Shown piece by piece: positions 17,353-26,471 of a DNA stretch of 64,000 nt (within the stretch, counting starts at the first letter, position 1; each line of letters opens with the position of its first letter). Below the pieces are notes generated by a model. That model did not search any database. It was not told the origin of the DNA and saw nothing but the letters and a program-made list of their open reading frames with translations. The translations under genes were made by a program, and so were the position numbers. Source of the stretch: Pseudomonas leptonychotis (GTDB lineage: Bacteria > Pseudomonadota > Gammaproteobacteria > Pseudomonadales > Pseudomonadaceae); NCBI RefSeq assembly GCF_004920405.1, contig NZ_RFLV01000002.1, positions 558,001-622,000 on the forward strand. Direction: 5' to 3'.

Positions 17353-18270
17353 ATGAACGCGCCAGCACGGTTGTCAAATGATGGCTTACAGGCCAAACAG
17401 TTGAGTGTTCAGGGTGATGGGGTGGCGCTGGCAACCTACCGCTGGGGGCTTAAGAGCGGCCCGGTCCTGCTATTGGTACACGGCTACCCGGACAGCCATG
17501 AAATATGGCTACCGCTGGTGCGCGAACTGGCCGCCGACTACCAAATCATTGCCTATGACGTGCGCGGCTTTGGCGCATCGGATATTCCACGCAAGCGTCT
17601 GGATTACCATCTGGAGAAGCTCGCCAATGATGTAGAGGCGGTAATCAAAGTCCTTAGTCCAGACCAGCCAGTGCATCTGGTGGCCCATGACTGGGGCTCG
17701 ATTCAGGCCTGGGAGGCCGTCACTGAACCACGTATTCAGCCGCTGCTGAGCTCTTACACCAGCATCTCCGGGCCGTGCCTGGACCATGTTGGCCACTGGA
17801 TGCGCGGCAAGCTCAAGCAGAAGACTCCGCGCGCACTGCTGCAAGTGCTCGGGCAACTGCTTAGTTCCTGGTATATCGCGCTGTTTCACATGCCACTGCT
17901 GCCCGAACTGACCTGGCGCCTGGGCCTGGACCGCGCCTGGCCACAGCTGCTGCGCAAGGTCGAAGGGCTGCGCAATGTTGCGGCCAGCAGCAGCCAGCGC
18001 TCTGACGGTGTGCACGGGGTCAAGCTGTACCGCGCCAACTTTATGCGCAGCCTGTTCAAGCCGCGCCAGCGTCACACCCAAGTGCCGGTGCAATTAATAG
18101 TGCCGACCCATGATCGTTTTGTCCGCCCACAACTGTTCGAGCAACTGCAGCACTGGGCGCCAAAGCTACAGCGGCGCGAAGTGAACGCCGGGCACTGGCA
18201 ACTGCTGGCCGAGCCACAGCAGCTGGCCGCTTGGCTGCGTGAGTTCACTGCGCAGGTGCCACACAACTAA
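17353..18270 (+). CDS. Alpha/beta-fold hydrolase, epoxide hydrolase-like
   Basis: The protein is 305 residues and soluble. The oxyanion segment VHGYPDSHEIW, the nucleophile elbow VAHDWGSIQAW (Asp nucleophile, as in epoxide hydrolases and haloalkane dehalogenases rather than Ser) and the terminal NAGHW histidine are all present. A helical cap lies at about 150-230. The late acid is probably the Asp in PTHDRFV. The substrate is unknown. It converges on rmuC. Confidence 0.87.
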   Translation: MNAPARLSNDGLQAKQLSVQGDGVALATYRWGLKSGPVLLLVHGYPDSHEIWLPLVRELAADYQIIAYDVRGFGASDIPRKRLDYHLEKLANDVEAVIKVLSPDQPVHLVAHDWGSIQAWEAVTEPRIQPLLSSYTSISGPCLDHVGHWMRGKLKQKTPRALLQVLGQLLSSWYIALFHMPLLPELTWRLGLDRAWPQLLRKVEGLRNVAASSSQRSDGVHGVKLYRANFMRSLFKPRQRHTQVPVQLIVPTHDRFVRPQLFEQLQHWAPKLQRREVNAGHWQLLAEPQQLAAWLREFTAQVPHN

Positions 18271-18303
18271 AACAAGCGCATCTTTGCGCACCTATCGCCT
18301 CAT

Positions 18304-18330
18304 ACAAAACCACCGAGCAACGCCCGGTGG
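18304..18330 (-). terminator. Probable terminator of rmuC
   Basis: CCACCG (18310-18315) pairs with CGGTGG (18325-18330), followed by TTTTG on the minus strand, 37 bases after the rmuC stop. Confidence 0.55.
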
Positions 18331-18366
18331 CAGCAGAAAATTCAGACCAACACCCAGTGATACGCC

Positions 18367-19857
18367 CTACTCGGCCATCTCGTCATCCAGCACACTTACG
18401 CCGGCGGCCTGCTCAAGCAAATCGGCAGGTAGGCTTTTACTGGCGCGAGCACCGAGCAGCTTGAGGTTTTCCACCCGGCTGATGATATTGCCGCGCCCCT
18501 CGTAAAGCTTATTACGCGCGCCAGCGTAGGCTTTATCCAGTTGCTGCAGGCGCGCGCCCATTTCATCCAGGTCCTGGATAAAGGCGACGAACTTGTCATA
18601 CAGCGCGCCAGCGCGCTCAGCAATTTCACGGGCATTCTGGCTTTGTCGCTCCTGGCGCCACAGGCTGTCGATCACCCGTAAGGTGGCCAGCAAGGTAGTC
18701 GGGCTGACGATAACGATATGCTGATCAAAGGCCTCCTGAAACAAGCCGGGGTCAGCCTGCAACGCCGCCGCAAAGGCCGCCTCTATCGGCACGAAAAGCA
18801 GAACAAAATCCAGGCTGTGTAGCCCCTCCAGGCGCTGATAATCCTTCAACGACAGGCCCTTGAGATGGCTGCGCAATGACAACACATGCTGCTTCAAGGC
18901 TTGTTGCCGAGCCGGCTCGTCATCAGCGGCAATAAATTGCTGGTAAGCGGTGAGGCTGACTTTGGCATCCACCACCACCTGCTTGTCGCCGGGTAGCTGG
19001 ATCAGCACATCCGGCTGAAAACGTTCGCCGTCGGCGCTCTTTAGGCTGACCTGGGTTTGGTACTCCCGGCCCTTCTCCAGCCCCGCGTGTTCAAGCACGC
19101 GCTCAAGCACCAGCTCGCCCCAATTACCTTGGGTTTTCTGGCCCTTTAAGGCGCGGGTTAAGTTGGTCGCCTCATCACCCAGACGCTGGTTGAGCTGCTG
19201 CAAACGTTCCAGTTCTTTGCCTAAGGAAAAGCGCTCGCGAGCCTCCTGCTGGTAGCTTTCTTCCACACGTTTTTCGAAGGATTGGATGCGTTCCTTGAGC
19301 GGGTCGAGCAATTGGCCAAGCTGCTGTTGGCTAGTTTCGGCAAAACGCTGCTCGCGCTCATCGAAGATCTTGCCCGCCAGCTCGGCGAACTGCGCACGCA
19401 GTTCATCACGTGAGCCTTGTAGGTCGCTCAGGCGTTGTTGATGGCTGTCTTGCTGCTCTTTAAGTTCGGCGCTGAGAGCGGCACGCTGAGCGTCCAGACG
19501 GCGGATTTCGCCTTCCTGCTGTGCGCGTTGGCTGGCCCAAGCCTGGGCGGCTTCGCGGGCGATCTGCCGCTCCTGCTGCAGCAAGTCGGTTTCACGGCGC
19601 AGTGCGGCCAGTTCGGCCTGCTGATCGGCCTTGATCTCGCTGATCTCGGCGATTTCCTCACGGCAATCATCCAGTTGCACCGCGAGGCCGGTCTGAGCCA
19701 ACTGCGCGTTACTCAGGCGCTCCTGCAACAGGCCGAATTCCAGCTGCTGGCTGGCCAGGCGGCGTTGCAGCGACCAGGCCATATATAGAAGAGGAAGTGC
19801 TGCGGCGGCAAAACCGAGCAGCGCAGGCGCCAAAGCGGTGGACAGATCGATGGGCAT
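18367..19857 (-). CDS. rmuC: DNA recombination protein RmuC
   Basis: This 496-residue protein has an N-terminal membrane anchor (APALLGFAAAALPLLYMAW). A long coiled coil follows to about residue 210, rich in Gln, Glu and Arg. The RmuC nuclease-like domain comes next, with NWGELVLERVLEHAGLEKG, PDVLIQLPGDKQVVVDAKVS and FVLLFVPIEAAFAAAL. The D...VDAK pattern is the PD-(D/E)XK-like core. RmuC limits inversions at short inverted repeats. Confidence 0.96.
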   Translation of the reverse strand: MPIDLSTALAPALLGFAAAALPLLYMAWSLQRRLASQQLEFGLLQERLSNAQLAQTGLAVQLDDCREEIAEISEIKADQQAELAALRRETDLLQQERQIAREAAQAWASQRAQQEGEIRRLDAQRAALSAELKEQQDSHQQRLSDLQGSRDELRAQFAELAGKIFDEREQRFAETSQQQLGQLLDPLKERIQSFEKRVEESYQQEARERFSLGKELERLQQLNQRLGDEATNLTRALKGQKTQGNWGELVLERVLEHAGLEKGREYQTQVSLKSADGERFQPDVLIQLPGDKQVVVDAKVSLTAYQQFIAADDEPARQQALKQHVLSLRSHLKGLSLKDYQRLEGLHSLDFVLLFVPIEAAFAAALQADPGLFQEAFDQHIVIVSPTTLLATLRVIDSLWRQERQSQNAREIAERAGALYDKFVAFIQDLDEMGARLQQLDKAYAGARNKLYEGRGNIISRVENLKLLGARASKSLPADLLEQAAGVSVLDDEMAE

Positions 19858-19937
19858 AAGCAGCTCCGCATAAAAGTACTGGCAGTATAACCAGTATTCT
19901 TGCAGAACGGCCCATTGCGTAAGACCCTGAACGGGTT

Positions 19938-20342
19938 CTAGAGCTGTTTAAGCAGTTGCTGCGCCTCTGGCGAACCCTGCCCCGCAGCTAGCTCCAGCCA
20001 ATGGCGGGCCTGCTGCGGTTCACGGTTACGCGGCTGACTATAGAGTTGACCAAGCTCCAGCTGAGCGCCCATATCGCCGGCGCGGGCGGCCTGGCGCAGC
20101 AGCTCAAAACCCATGCGCCGATCACGCGGATTGCCGCAATCACGGCAGAGCATTTGCCCCAGCCGACTCTGCGCCTGCACCACACCCTGCAAAGCAGGCT
20201 GCTTGAGCAGGCGACCGGCAAAGCGTTTAACGCTAGGCGTAGCGCCGAGACGAGGACTGTCCAGTAGCCACAACGCAACACGCGTTGGCAATCGCGGAGC
20301 AGTCGCGGGGTTAACAACAAGTCGAGTGATTACGCGAGGCAT
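19938..20342 (-). CDS. Sel1-repeat protein
   Basis: This 134-residue protein has two Sel1-type repeats at about 70-134 (GFELLRQAARAGDMGAQLEL and HWLELAAGQGSPEAQQLLKQ). A CRDCGNPRDR insert lies just before them. The arginine- and proline-rich N-terminus has no clear signal peptide. It resembles the Sel1 protein at 6865-7335 in repeat spacing. The function is unknown. Confidence 0.72.
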   Translation of the reverse strand: MPRVITRLVVNPATAPRLPTRVALWLLDSPRLGATPSVKRFAGRLLKQPALQGVVQAQSRLGQMLCRDCGNPRDRRMGFELLRQAARAGDMGAQLELGQLYSQPRNREPQQARHWLELAAGQGSPEAQQLLKQL

Positions 20343-20723
20343 AAAAAGCAGCGGTAGCCGGGAAGGCGCGCCACTCTACTCTTTTTTTCACCAAGGTAAA
20401 GCCCTGCAGCGAGCGCCAACCTGCGGTCTAGAGCAAGCGCTCGAGTTAATCCACAAAAGCTGTGGATAACTTCGTGGATAACATGGGAGCAAGCGCTCTC
20501 AGCGCCTATGCTGTGGGGCTCAAGGTCAAACTGGTGGTTTTTTCACCAGAAGAAAAAAACCATATATTTCATTGACTTATAAAATCAACAAAAAGAATCA
20601 AGGGTTTACGTCAATCACTGAATCCTGCTTGACAAGGCGCATCGCAATTGTGCACAAGTCTGCGCGCCACTGGCTCAACCCGCCCTTTTAAAGGGCAAAA
20701 AATAGTCACCCGTGCACACCCCT
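20343..20723. promoter_or_regulatory. Second non-coding stretch with DnaA boxes and AT-rich tract
   Basis: No gene is visible in these 381 bases. An inverted pair of DnaA-like boxes, AATCCACA (20448-20455) and TGTGGATAA (20461-20469), is followed by a third box GTGGATAA (20474-20481). Then come a T-run/A-run hairpin around 20538-20570, CATATATTTCATTGACTTATAAAA-type AT-rich sequence, and AAGGGTTTACG near 20610. The order of parts mirrors 9389-9560. Binding by DnaA is inferred. Confidence 0.6.
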
Positions 20724-21476
20724 CTAGGCCGGGCGCGGCAGGCGACCATCACGCTGATACGCCGCCAAACGAAAGACTCGAGGAGTATCTGGAACCTGGG
20801 CACTTTTGAAGGCGACATACTCGTCGGTGGTTTCGCACAACCAACTCATTAGGTTGCGCGGACGTTTTTCCGCCAACGCATCAGGGACAAACAGCGCCAC
20901 ATTGTTGCCTTTCAACGGGCAACGCGCCGAACGGTATTCGAACGCTTCCACCCCGGCGCTGCGCATAGCAGCACCAATTGCCTGACAGGGTTGATAGGCG
21001 CTGGCATGACAAAGCTCAGCCTGAAAATCTGCAAACGGTGGGTGCTGCAATTGAATACCACGCGTTACCTGATAACGCGCCTCGAAGGTGCAGTGCTCGG
21101 AAAGAATGCGCCCACTGGGCGGCGCGATACTCATGCCATCCCAGAGTAAAAAACGGTAATAGGCCGCTTCCGCCATTGCCGTGTCGATACGCAGTGCACC
21201 ATAGAACAAGCTCGGCTCATGTACAGAACCAAAGCGCGAACCCCAACGCAGCGGTGGATAACGGAACGGGGTTTTCAGCAAGTAATGCAGGGGTTCGGCA
21301 CTGCGCGGCAACGGCGGTTTGCTAGCCTCCAGCAACTCCTCGAGCAGCGCCTGCTCGGCGAGGGTGTCGACCAGTTGCAACGTGGCGACCTGGGCCTGAC
21401 TCTCAACCAGACGCACCAGGCGCCCGCGCAATGGCTTGATCTGCTGCGGGCCTTGGCAGTGTTGCCAGATATCCAT
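20724..21476 (-). CDS. RES-domain toxin (NAD+-degrading type)
   Basis: This 250-residue protein carries the RES fold. The signature arginine is in RWGSRFGSVHEPSLFYG, with the glutamate in TAMAEAAYYRFL shortly after. RES toxins such as ParT, MbcT and Res hydrolyse or phosphorolyse NAD+ or modify targets by ADP-ribosylation. The start is ATG 21476 (MDIWQHCQGPQQ). The partner Xre antitoxin gene lies 251 bases upstream on the same strand, an unusually wide gap filled with hairpins. Whether the toxin is active cannot be told from sequence alone. Confidence 0.88.
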   Translation of the reverse strand: MDIWQHCQGPQQIKPLRGRLVRLVESQAQVATLQLVDTLAEQALLEELLEASKPPLPRSAEPLHYLLKTPFRYPPLRWGSRFGSVHEPSLFYGALRIDTAMAEAAYYRFLLWDGMSIAPPSGRILSEHCTFEARYQVTRGIQLQHPPFADFQAELCHASAYQPCQAIGAAMRSAGVEAFEYRSARCPLKGNNVALFVPDALAEKRPRNLMSWLCETTDEYVAFKSAQVPDTPRVFRLAAYQRDGRLPRPA

Positions 21477-21573
21477 GGTGGCGTTGTCCTTAACTTTTAT
21501 TATTGTTGGGCGCTGCGCTTGTAGATTGCTATTTAGGCGCTGTTTAGGACCTCGCGAGCTAGAGCCCTGCAAG

Positions 21574-21680
21574 GCGCTACGTTAGTAACAGCCTTCGGCT
21601 GGTCAAAGCACGAGACACGTAGCGCAGCGGAGTAACAGCCAACGGCTGGCCCGCAGGGTGAGCGGGCTCGCATCCGAGCC
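21574..21680. repeat. Hairpin cluster between antitoxin and RES toxin
   Basis: Several inverted repeats are packed together. GCGCTACG (21574-21581) pairs with CGTAGCGC (21618-21625). There are two short CAGCC-N3-GGCTG hairpins (21589-21601, 21636-21648), then GCCCGC/GCGGGC (21649-21667), overlapping GGCTCG/CGAGCC (21665-21680). The two short hairpins sit in a direct repeat AGTAACAGCC. It resembles REP-type intergenic repeats but I cannot assign a family. Confidence 0.55.
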
Positions 21681-21727
21681 TGTTCTTAACGCAGCAGGGC
21701 CGACGCGCAGCAGGTCATCAGCAGCTT

Positions 21728-22096
21728 CTAGCCTTTGCCACGAATCGCATCTAAATACTCCACCACCCGCACCAGCCCCTGCACCTGCATCATCAGCGAC
21801 AGTGGCGGCGCATCCAGATGACGGTTATCGGTGCGCAAAAAATGCTGCATATCCGGCAGATTACCGCCGAACAGGGCAAACAATGAGCGGTATACGCGAA
21901 TCAGCAACAGGGCCAGCTCACCGGTCTTGCTGTGTACCCGCAAGCCGCCGTCGGCCCAGCGCGAGATGGCCGTACGGTGTACACCAATGATGTCCGCCAG
22001 CTCCTGCTGGGTCAGGTCCAGTTGTTCGCGGGTACTCAGCAGCGCTTTGGCCAGCACCGCATCGGCGTCGGCAACCGATCGAATCAATGCGCTCAT
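21728..22096 (-). CDS. Xre/MbcA/ParS-type antitoxin of the RES system
   Basis: This 122-residue protein has an N-terminal helix-turn-helix (DLTQQELADIIGVHRTAISRW) and the C-terminal DUF2384-like toxin-binding region with LLLIRVYRSLFALFGG and MQHFLRTDNRHLDAPPL. This layout matches Xre antitoxins that neutralise RES toxins and repress their own promoter. The start is ATG 22096, five bases after AGGAGG; a GTG three bases earlier is too close to that site. Confidence 0.9.
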   Translation of the reverse strand: MSALIRSVADADAVLAKALLSTREQLDLTQQELADIIGVHRTAISRWADGGLRVHSKTGELALLLIRVYRSLFALFGGNLPDMQHFLRTDNRHLDAPPLSLMMQVQGLVRVVEYLDAIRGKG

Positions 22097-22243
22097 CACG
22101 GCCTCCTACTTCTCAATGTCTATTTACAACAAAACTACCACTAAATGCTGTTATTACACAGCACAGAATAACCTGTGATTGGCAGTCTGCCAGACATGGG
22201 TTAACGTCCTGCCACGCAACTTCCCCACTATGGATCAGTGCTT

Positions 22244-24832
22244 ATGCCCAGCCGGCGCACCTGGCTGCGACTTATCAGTTGCCTGGTTTTACTGCTCGTC
22301 CTGCTTGGCGCTTACGGCTATGTGAGCCTGACTCGCCTGCTTGAACGCGAGCAGATCAAACAGCTCGAATGGCGCGGCCTGGGCCTATCCACCCAGGCCA
22401 TCCAGCTTGAGCAACTCAGCCTGCAGCACCCCAGCGGCGCACTGCAGCTGCAGCAGGTGCAATTGCAATGGCGTGGTTTCAGCCTGGCGCCGCCCTTCTG
22501 GCAGCGGGTGCAGATCACAAGCCTGCAACTGAGCTTTCCCTCTCGACCCGAGCCCGCATCTGACGACAGCACGGATTTTGAGGTGCCGCTGGAGCAGCTA
22601 GCCGCCGTTATCAGCCTCTTGCCGCAACGCGTGCAGATTGATGCACTGCAAATCGAGCTGCCCTGCGCCAGCACGCGCTGCCAGCTGTTGGGCGATCTGC
22701 AGCTGCTTAAACAAGCAACGCAGCTTGATGCGCAGCTCAACCTGCAACATCAACAGCACCAACTGCGCTGGCACGCTCAGTTGCAGGGCGGCCCTGCAGC
22801 GGCAGATCTGCAATTGAGCCTGGCGATCAATCAGCAGCCGCAACTGCAACTCACCAGCAGCCTGCAACAGAGTGCCTCCGGGCAACTCTGGCAAGGCGAC
22901 TTCAATGGCGATCTGCAGCAAAGTGAAATATTGCAGAGCTGGCTTAGCCAATGGCTGCCCAATGCCCCTGGTACGCTACCGAAGGCTCCGGTAGCGGCAT
23001 TACTGAAGGCGAGCTGGCAACTGCAGCTTGCACCTGGCGTCCTTAACCTGGCGCAACTGCAGCAGGCCAGCGGCCAGGTGCAGGCCAGCGCCAACCTGCC
23101 AGAGCCCTGGCCAATTCCCGCTATCGGCGAACTGCAAGGCAGCTTCGATCTGTCTGCCAAGGCGCTGGATGGGCACTGGCTGGCAGATAGCCTGAGCGCA
23201 GACCTTAGCCTCAAGCAGATTGCCAAGGGCCTTATCAGCGGCGTACCGGCAGCGCTGCATCCCGATGCGTTACAGCTAAATATCCAGGCCACGGAAAAGC
23301 CTGACAACCTGTCGCCACAACTGGCTGATCGCGCCCTGCCCCTGCAACTCCAGCTCAGTGGCCAAGGACGCAGCCAATTCAAACTGCAGGGCACGTTGGC
23401 TCTGGCCAATGGCCTGCCCTGGGGACTGCAACTGCAGGGCGGCAGCTTTAGCGCATCCAGCCCTGAATTTCAGCTGAAGGGCTGGGAGATCGGTGCACTG
23501 CAGACGCAGTTGCCACTCGACGCTTATCTGGATGCACAGCAGCTGGATCTCACCCTCAGAAAAGGCTCACAGCTCAGCCTGCAGCACCTAAGCAGTGCGA
23601 ACGTGCAGGCGCAGCAACTCAAGGCCAGCAGTAACGGGCTGCAACTGCATGCACAACTGGCGGCAGGCGCGCTGCAAGACTGGCAGCTGCAAGGCCCCCT
23701 CGACCTCAGTGCACAACTGCAGCATGAGCAATTGCAGCCACAGCGCTGGTACTGGCAAGGCCCCATAAATGCCAATCAGCAGCAGGCAGAACTGAACGGC
23801 ACGCTGCGTAACGATGCCGGGCTGCAATTCAAGCTGCAGGCACAACACAACAACACCAAGGGCCTGAGCCTGCAAGCACAGCTAACGGAACTGTTTCTGC
23901 GTAGCGGCAACCCACTGCAAGACAGCTTCAGCGCCTGGCCAGCCTTGCTGGAGCTGAACAATGGCCGCCTGAACGGCAACGCCAGCCTGAGCCTGGCCAG
24001 CGATCAGCAGTTGCCCACCGTCAAACTTGAACTGACTGGCAAAGGCCTGGGTGGGATTTATGACCGCACCGCGCTGGAGGGCCTGGACGGCAAGATAAGT
24101 GCGCAAATCGACCCCAAGCAACTGCAGCTTGAGTTGAACGAACTGCGCCTGGCCCAGGCCAACCCCGGCATACCGCTGGGCCCGGTGCAATTGCGCGGCC
24201 GCTACAGCGCCGCGCTGCAAACACCCACCCACGGCCAGCTACAGCTGCGCCAGGCCGAAGCTGCTCTGATGGGCGGCAAGCTGCAACTGACGCCAGGACA
24301 ATGGAACCTGGCCACCAAACCGCTGCTGTTCCCTGTGCAGGTGCAGGGCCTGGAACTTGAGCAGCTGTTTATCCTCTACCCAACAGAGGGTTTGGCAGGC
24401 ACCGGCACCCTCGACGGCTATTTGCCGCTACAGATAAGCCGCCAAGGCGTAACCATCGAACAGGGCCAACTGGCAGCGCGCCAACCTGGGGGGCGTTTGC
24501 AATTTCACTCCGAACGTATCCGCGCCCTGGGCCGCAGCAACCCGGCGATGCAGCTGGTAACCCAATCGCTGGAGGATTTTCGCTTCACCACCCTGAGCAG
24601 CCAGGTCGACTACAACCAAGAAGGCAAACTAGCCCTGGTCATGCGCTTAGAGGGTCAGAATCCGGCCATCGAACAGGGTCGACCGATCCACTTCAATATC
24701 AATCTGGAAGAAGATATCCCGACCCTACTGGCCAGCCTGCAACTGACCGACAAAGTCAGCGACATCATCCAGCAACGTGTGCAACAGCGTATGCTGGAGC
24801 GCAATGCCAAAACGGCCCCGACAGAGCCATGA
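22244..24832 (+). CDS. ydbH: YdbH-like AsmA-family intermembrane lipid-transport protein
   Basis: This 862-residue protein is anchored by one N-terminal helix (LRLISCLVLLLVLLGAYGYV). The long periplasmic body is extremely rich in Leu and Gln, with beta-strand repeats as expected for AsmA-like bridges. The conserved C-terminal region (MGGKLQLTPG, EGLAGTGTLDGYLPL, DFRFTTLSSQVDYN) is the YdbH/DUF748-like end. In E. coli YdbH spans the periplasm and works with YnbE, redundantly with TamB and YhdP, in phospholipid transport to the outer membrane. A GTG at 22238 is an alternative start. The next two genes are its partners. Confidence 0.88.
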   Translation: MPSRRTWLRLISCLVLLLVLLGAYGYVSLTRLLEREQIKQLEWRGLGLSTQAIQLEQLSLQHPSGALQLQQVQLQWRGFSLAPPFWQRVQITSLQLSFPSRPEPASDDSTDFEVPLEQLAAVISLLPQRVQIDALQIELPCASTRCQLLGDLQLLKQATQLDAQLNLQHQQHQLRWHAQLQGGPAAADLQLSLAINQQPQLQLTSSLQQSASGQLWQGDFNGDLQQSEILQSWLSQWLPNAPGTLPKAPVAALLKASWQLQLAPGVLNLAQLQQASGQVQASANLPEPWPIPAIGELQGSFDLSAKALDGHWLADSLSADLSLKQIAKGLISGVPAALHPDALQLNIQATEKPDNLSPQLADRALPLQLQLSGQGRSQFKLQGTLALANGLPWGLQLQGGSFSASSPEFQLKGWEIGALQTQLPLDAYLDAQQLDLTLRKGSQLSLQHLSSANVQAQQLKASSNGLQLHAQLAAGALQDWQLQGPLDLSAQLQHEQLQPQRWYWQGPINANQQQAELNGTLRNDAGLQFKLQAQHNNTKGLSLQAQLTELFLRSGNPLQDSFSAWPALLELNNGRLNGNASLSLASDQQLPTVKLELTGKGLGGIYDRTALEGLDGKISAQIDPKQLQLELNELRLAQANPGIPLGPVQLRGRYSAALQTPTHGQLQLRQAEAALMGGKLQLTPGQWNLATKPLLFPVQVQGLELEQLFILYPTEGLAGTGTLDGYLPLQISRQGVTIEQGQLAARQPGGRLQFHSERIRALGRSNPAMQLVTQSLEDFRFTTLSSQVDYNQEGKLALVMRLEGQNPAIEQGRPIHFNINLEEDIPTLLASLQLTDKVSDIIQQRVQQRMLERNAKTAPTEP

Positions 24833-24847
24833 TCAAGGAGAAGCGCC

Positions 24848-25039
24848 ATGCGCTTGCGTAGTTGTTTCGTCGTCCTGCTACTAGGGCTGCTCAGCACCGC
24901 CTGCACCCCGACCGTGCAGCTGGCGATGCCCAATGAGCCGATCAATATCAACCTAAATGTGAAGATTGAGCATGAAATCTACATCAAGGTGGATAAAGCC
25001 CTGGACAGCATGTTCAGCGAATCCAGCGGATTGTTCTAA
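24848..25039 (+). CDS. ynbE: YnbE-family outer-membrane lipoprotein
   Basis: The 63-residue precursor has lipobox STAC at residues 16-19. The remaining 45 residues include the family core MPNEPININLNVKIEHEIYI. YnbE anchors the outer-membrane end of the YdbH bridge. An AAGGAG ribosome-binding site lies in the short 15-base gap after ydbH, so the two are co-transcribed. Confidence 0.92.
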   Translation: MRLRSCFVVLLLGLLSTACTPTVQLAMPNEPININLNVKIEHEIYIKVDKALDSMFSESSGLF

Positions 25040-25050
25040 GGAGCCCAAAT

Positions 25051-25395
25051 ATGAACATCTATAAGCGCCTTGCCGGCCTATTGCTGCTGCTCAGCCTGAG
25101 CCTTCCGGCCGTAGCCCTGAACCTCAACGAAGCCATGTCCGCCCTGGGCGATGCCAAAGCCAGCGGTCAGCTGGGTGAAATGCCCAATGGCTATCTGGGG
25201 GTCGTCCGGGGCGATACCCAGGTCGCCGAAGTTGCCAAATTAATCAACCAGGCACGCCGCGCCGAGTACGAGAAGCTGGCGAGCCAGAACGGCATCAAAT
25301 TGAGCGATGTGGAAGCCATTGCCGGCAAGAAAGCCATCGAAAAAACGCCACCAGGCCAATTGATTCAACTAGAGGGTAAATGGGTACTCAAGTAA
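25051..25395 (+). CDS. ydbL: YdbL-family DUF1318 periplasmic protein
   Basis: This 114-residue secreted protein has a signal peptide ending LSLPAVALNLNEA. The DUF1318 core follows, including GYLGVVRGDTQVAEVAKLIN and RRAEYEKLASQNG, with KTPPGQLIQLEGKWV at the end. In E. coli YdbL modulates YdbH-YnbE complex formation. It is the last gene of the three-gene operon; a strong terminator follows. Confidence 0.92.
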   Translation: MNIYKRLAGLLLLLSLSLPAVALNLNEAMSALGDAKASGQLGEMPNGYLGVVRGDTQVAEVAKLINQARRAEYEKLASQNGIKLSDVEAIAGKKAIEKTPPGQLIQLEGKWVLK

Positions 25396-25423
25396 CCGCC
25401 TGAATTCATAGATTCACCGCCGT

Positions 25424-25461
25424 AAACCAACAAGGAGCGCACTGCGCTCCTTGTTGGTTTT
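25424..25461. terminator. Bidirectional terminator between ydbL and cysA
   Basis: An 18-bp perfect stem (25424-25441 with 25443-25460) ends in TTTT on the plus strand and in TTT on the minus strand, between converging operons. Confidence 0.92.
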
Positions 25462-25475
25462 ACCCAGCGCTAAAC

Positions 25476-26468
25476 TCAGCGCTGCTGAATCACCGGTTGC
25501 CCCGCTTTCGGCTTGAAGTACAGGGTTTCACCACGGGCCAGGTTGGCCAGACTGAGGTGATCCTTGGCCACTTCGGCTTCAATCGGTTCGCTCTGCCCGG
25601 CGACCTTGAGGGTCACCCGGGTGATTGCGCCGAGTGGACGAATATCACGTACTTCGCCGGCCTGATGGCCCGTTTCGGCCTGACGCGAAAGATGAATTTC
25701 GTGCGGGCGGAACAGCACATGGTGGTCATCGCCGACATACAGGCGGTTGGCATCACCCAAGAAGTGGTAGACGAAATCACTGGCCGGCTTCTCGTACACC
25801 TCAGCCGGCGTGCCGATCTGCTCAACCACACCCTTGTTCATCACCACGATGCGATCCGCCACTTCCATGGCTTCTTCCTGGTCGTGGGTGACGAATACCG
25901 AGGTTAGGTGCACTTCTTCATGCAGACGTGCCAACCAGCGGCGCAGTTCTTTACGCACCTTGGCATCCAACGCACCGAAGGGTTCGTCGAGCAGCAGCAC
26001 TTTGGGCTCCACCGCCAGGGCGCGAGCCAGGGCGATGCGTTGGCGCTGGCCACCGGAAAGCTGCTCCGGGTAGCGATCCGCCAGCCAGTCGAGCTGCACC
26101 AGTTCGAGCAGGTCGTGAACCTTCTTCTTGATCACATTCTCATTCGGGCGCTGCTTCTTGGGCTTCATGCGCAGACCAAACGCGACGTTGTCGAAGACGG
26201 TCATGTGGCGGAACAACGCGTAATGCTGAAACACGAAGCCGACGTTACGGTCACGCACATCGTGCTTAGACACGTCTTCGCCGTGGAACTCAATGCTGCC
26301 GCTGTCTGGCGTTTCCAAGCCGGCGATGATGCGCAGCAAGGTGGTTTTGCCGCAGCCGGACGGGCCGAGCAAGGCCACCAATTCACCACTCTGAATATGG
26401 ACACTGATGTCGTTCAGCGCTTTAAACGCATTGAAGTTCTTGCTGACGTTGGAGACTACGATGGACAT
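25476..26468 (-). CDS. cysA: Sulfate/thiosulfate ABC transporter ATP-binding protein
   Basis: This 330-residue ATPase powers sulfate import. Walker A is [11 protein letters not shown], the signature is [16 protein letters not shown], Walker B is [13 protein letters not shown], and the switch histidine is in [11 protein letters not shown]. The C-terminal TOBE-like region ([15 protein letters not shown]) is the CysA regulatory domain. It is the last gene of the minus-strand operon oscA-sbp-cysT-cysW-cysA. Four bases separate it from cysW. Confidence 0.96.
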   Translation of the reverse strand: MSIVVSNVSKNFNAFKALNDISVHIQSGELVALLGPSGCGKTTLLRIIAGLETPDSGSIEFHGEDVSKHDVRDRNVGFVFQHYALFRHMTVFDNVAFGLRMKPKKQRPNENVIKKKVHDLLELVQLDWLADRYPEQLSGGQRQRIALARALAVEPKVLLLDEPFGALDAKVRKELRRWLARLHEEVHLTSVFVTHDQEEAMEVADRIVVMNKGVVEQIGTPAEVYEKPASDFVYHFLGDANRLYVGDDHHVLFRPHEIHLSRQAETGHQAGEVRDIRPLGAITRVTLKVAGQSEPIEAEVAKDHLSLANLARGETLYFKPKAGQPVIQQR

Positions 26469-26471
26469 GGC

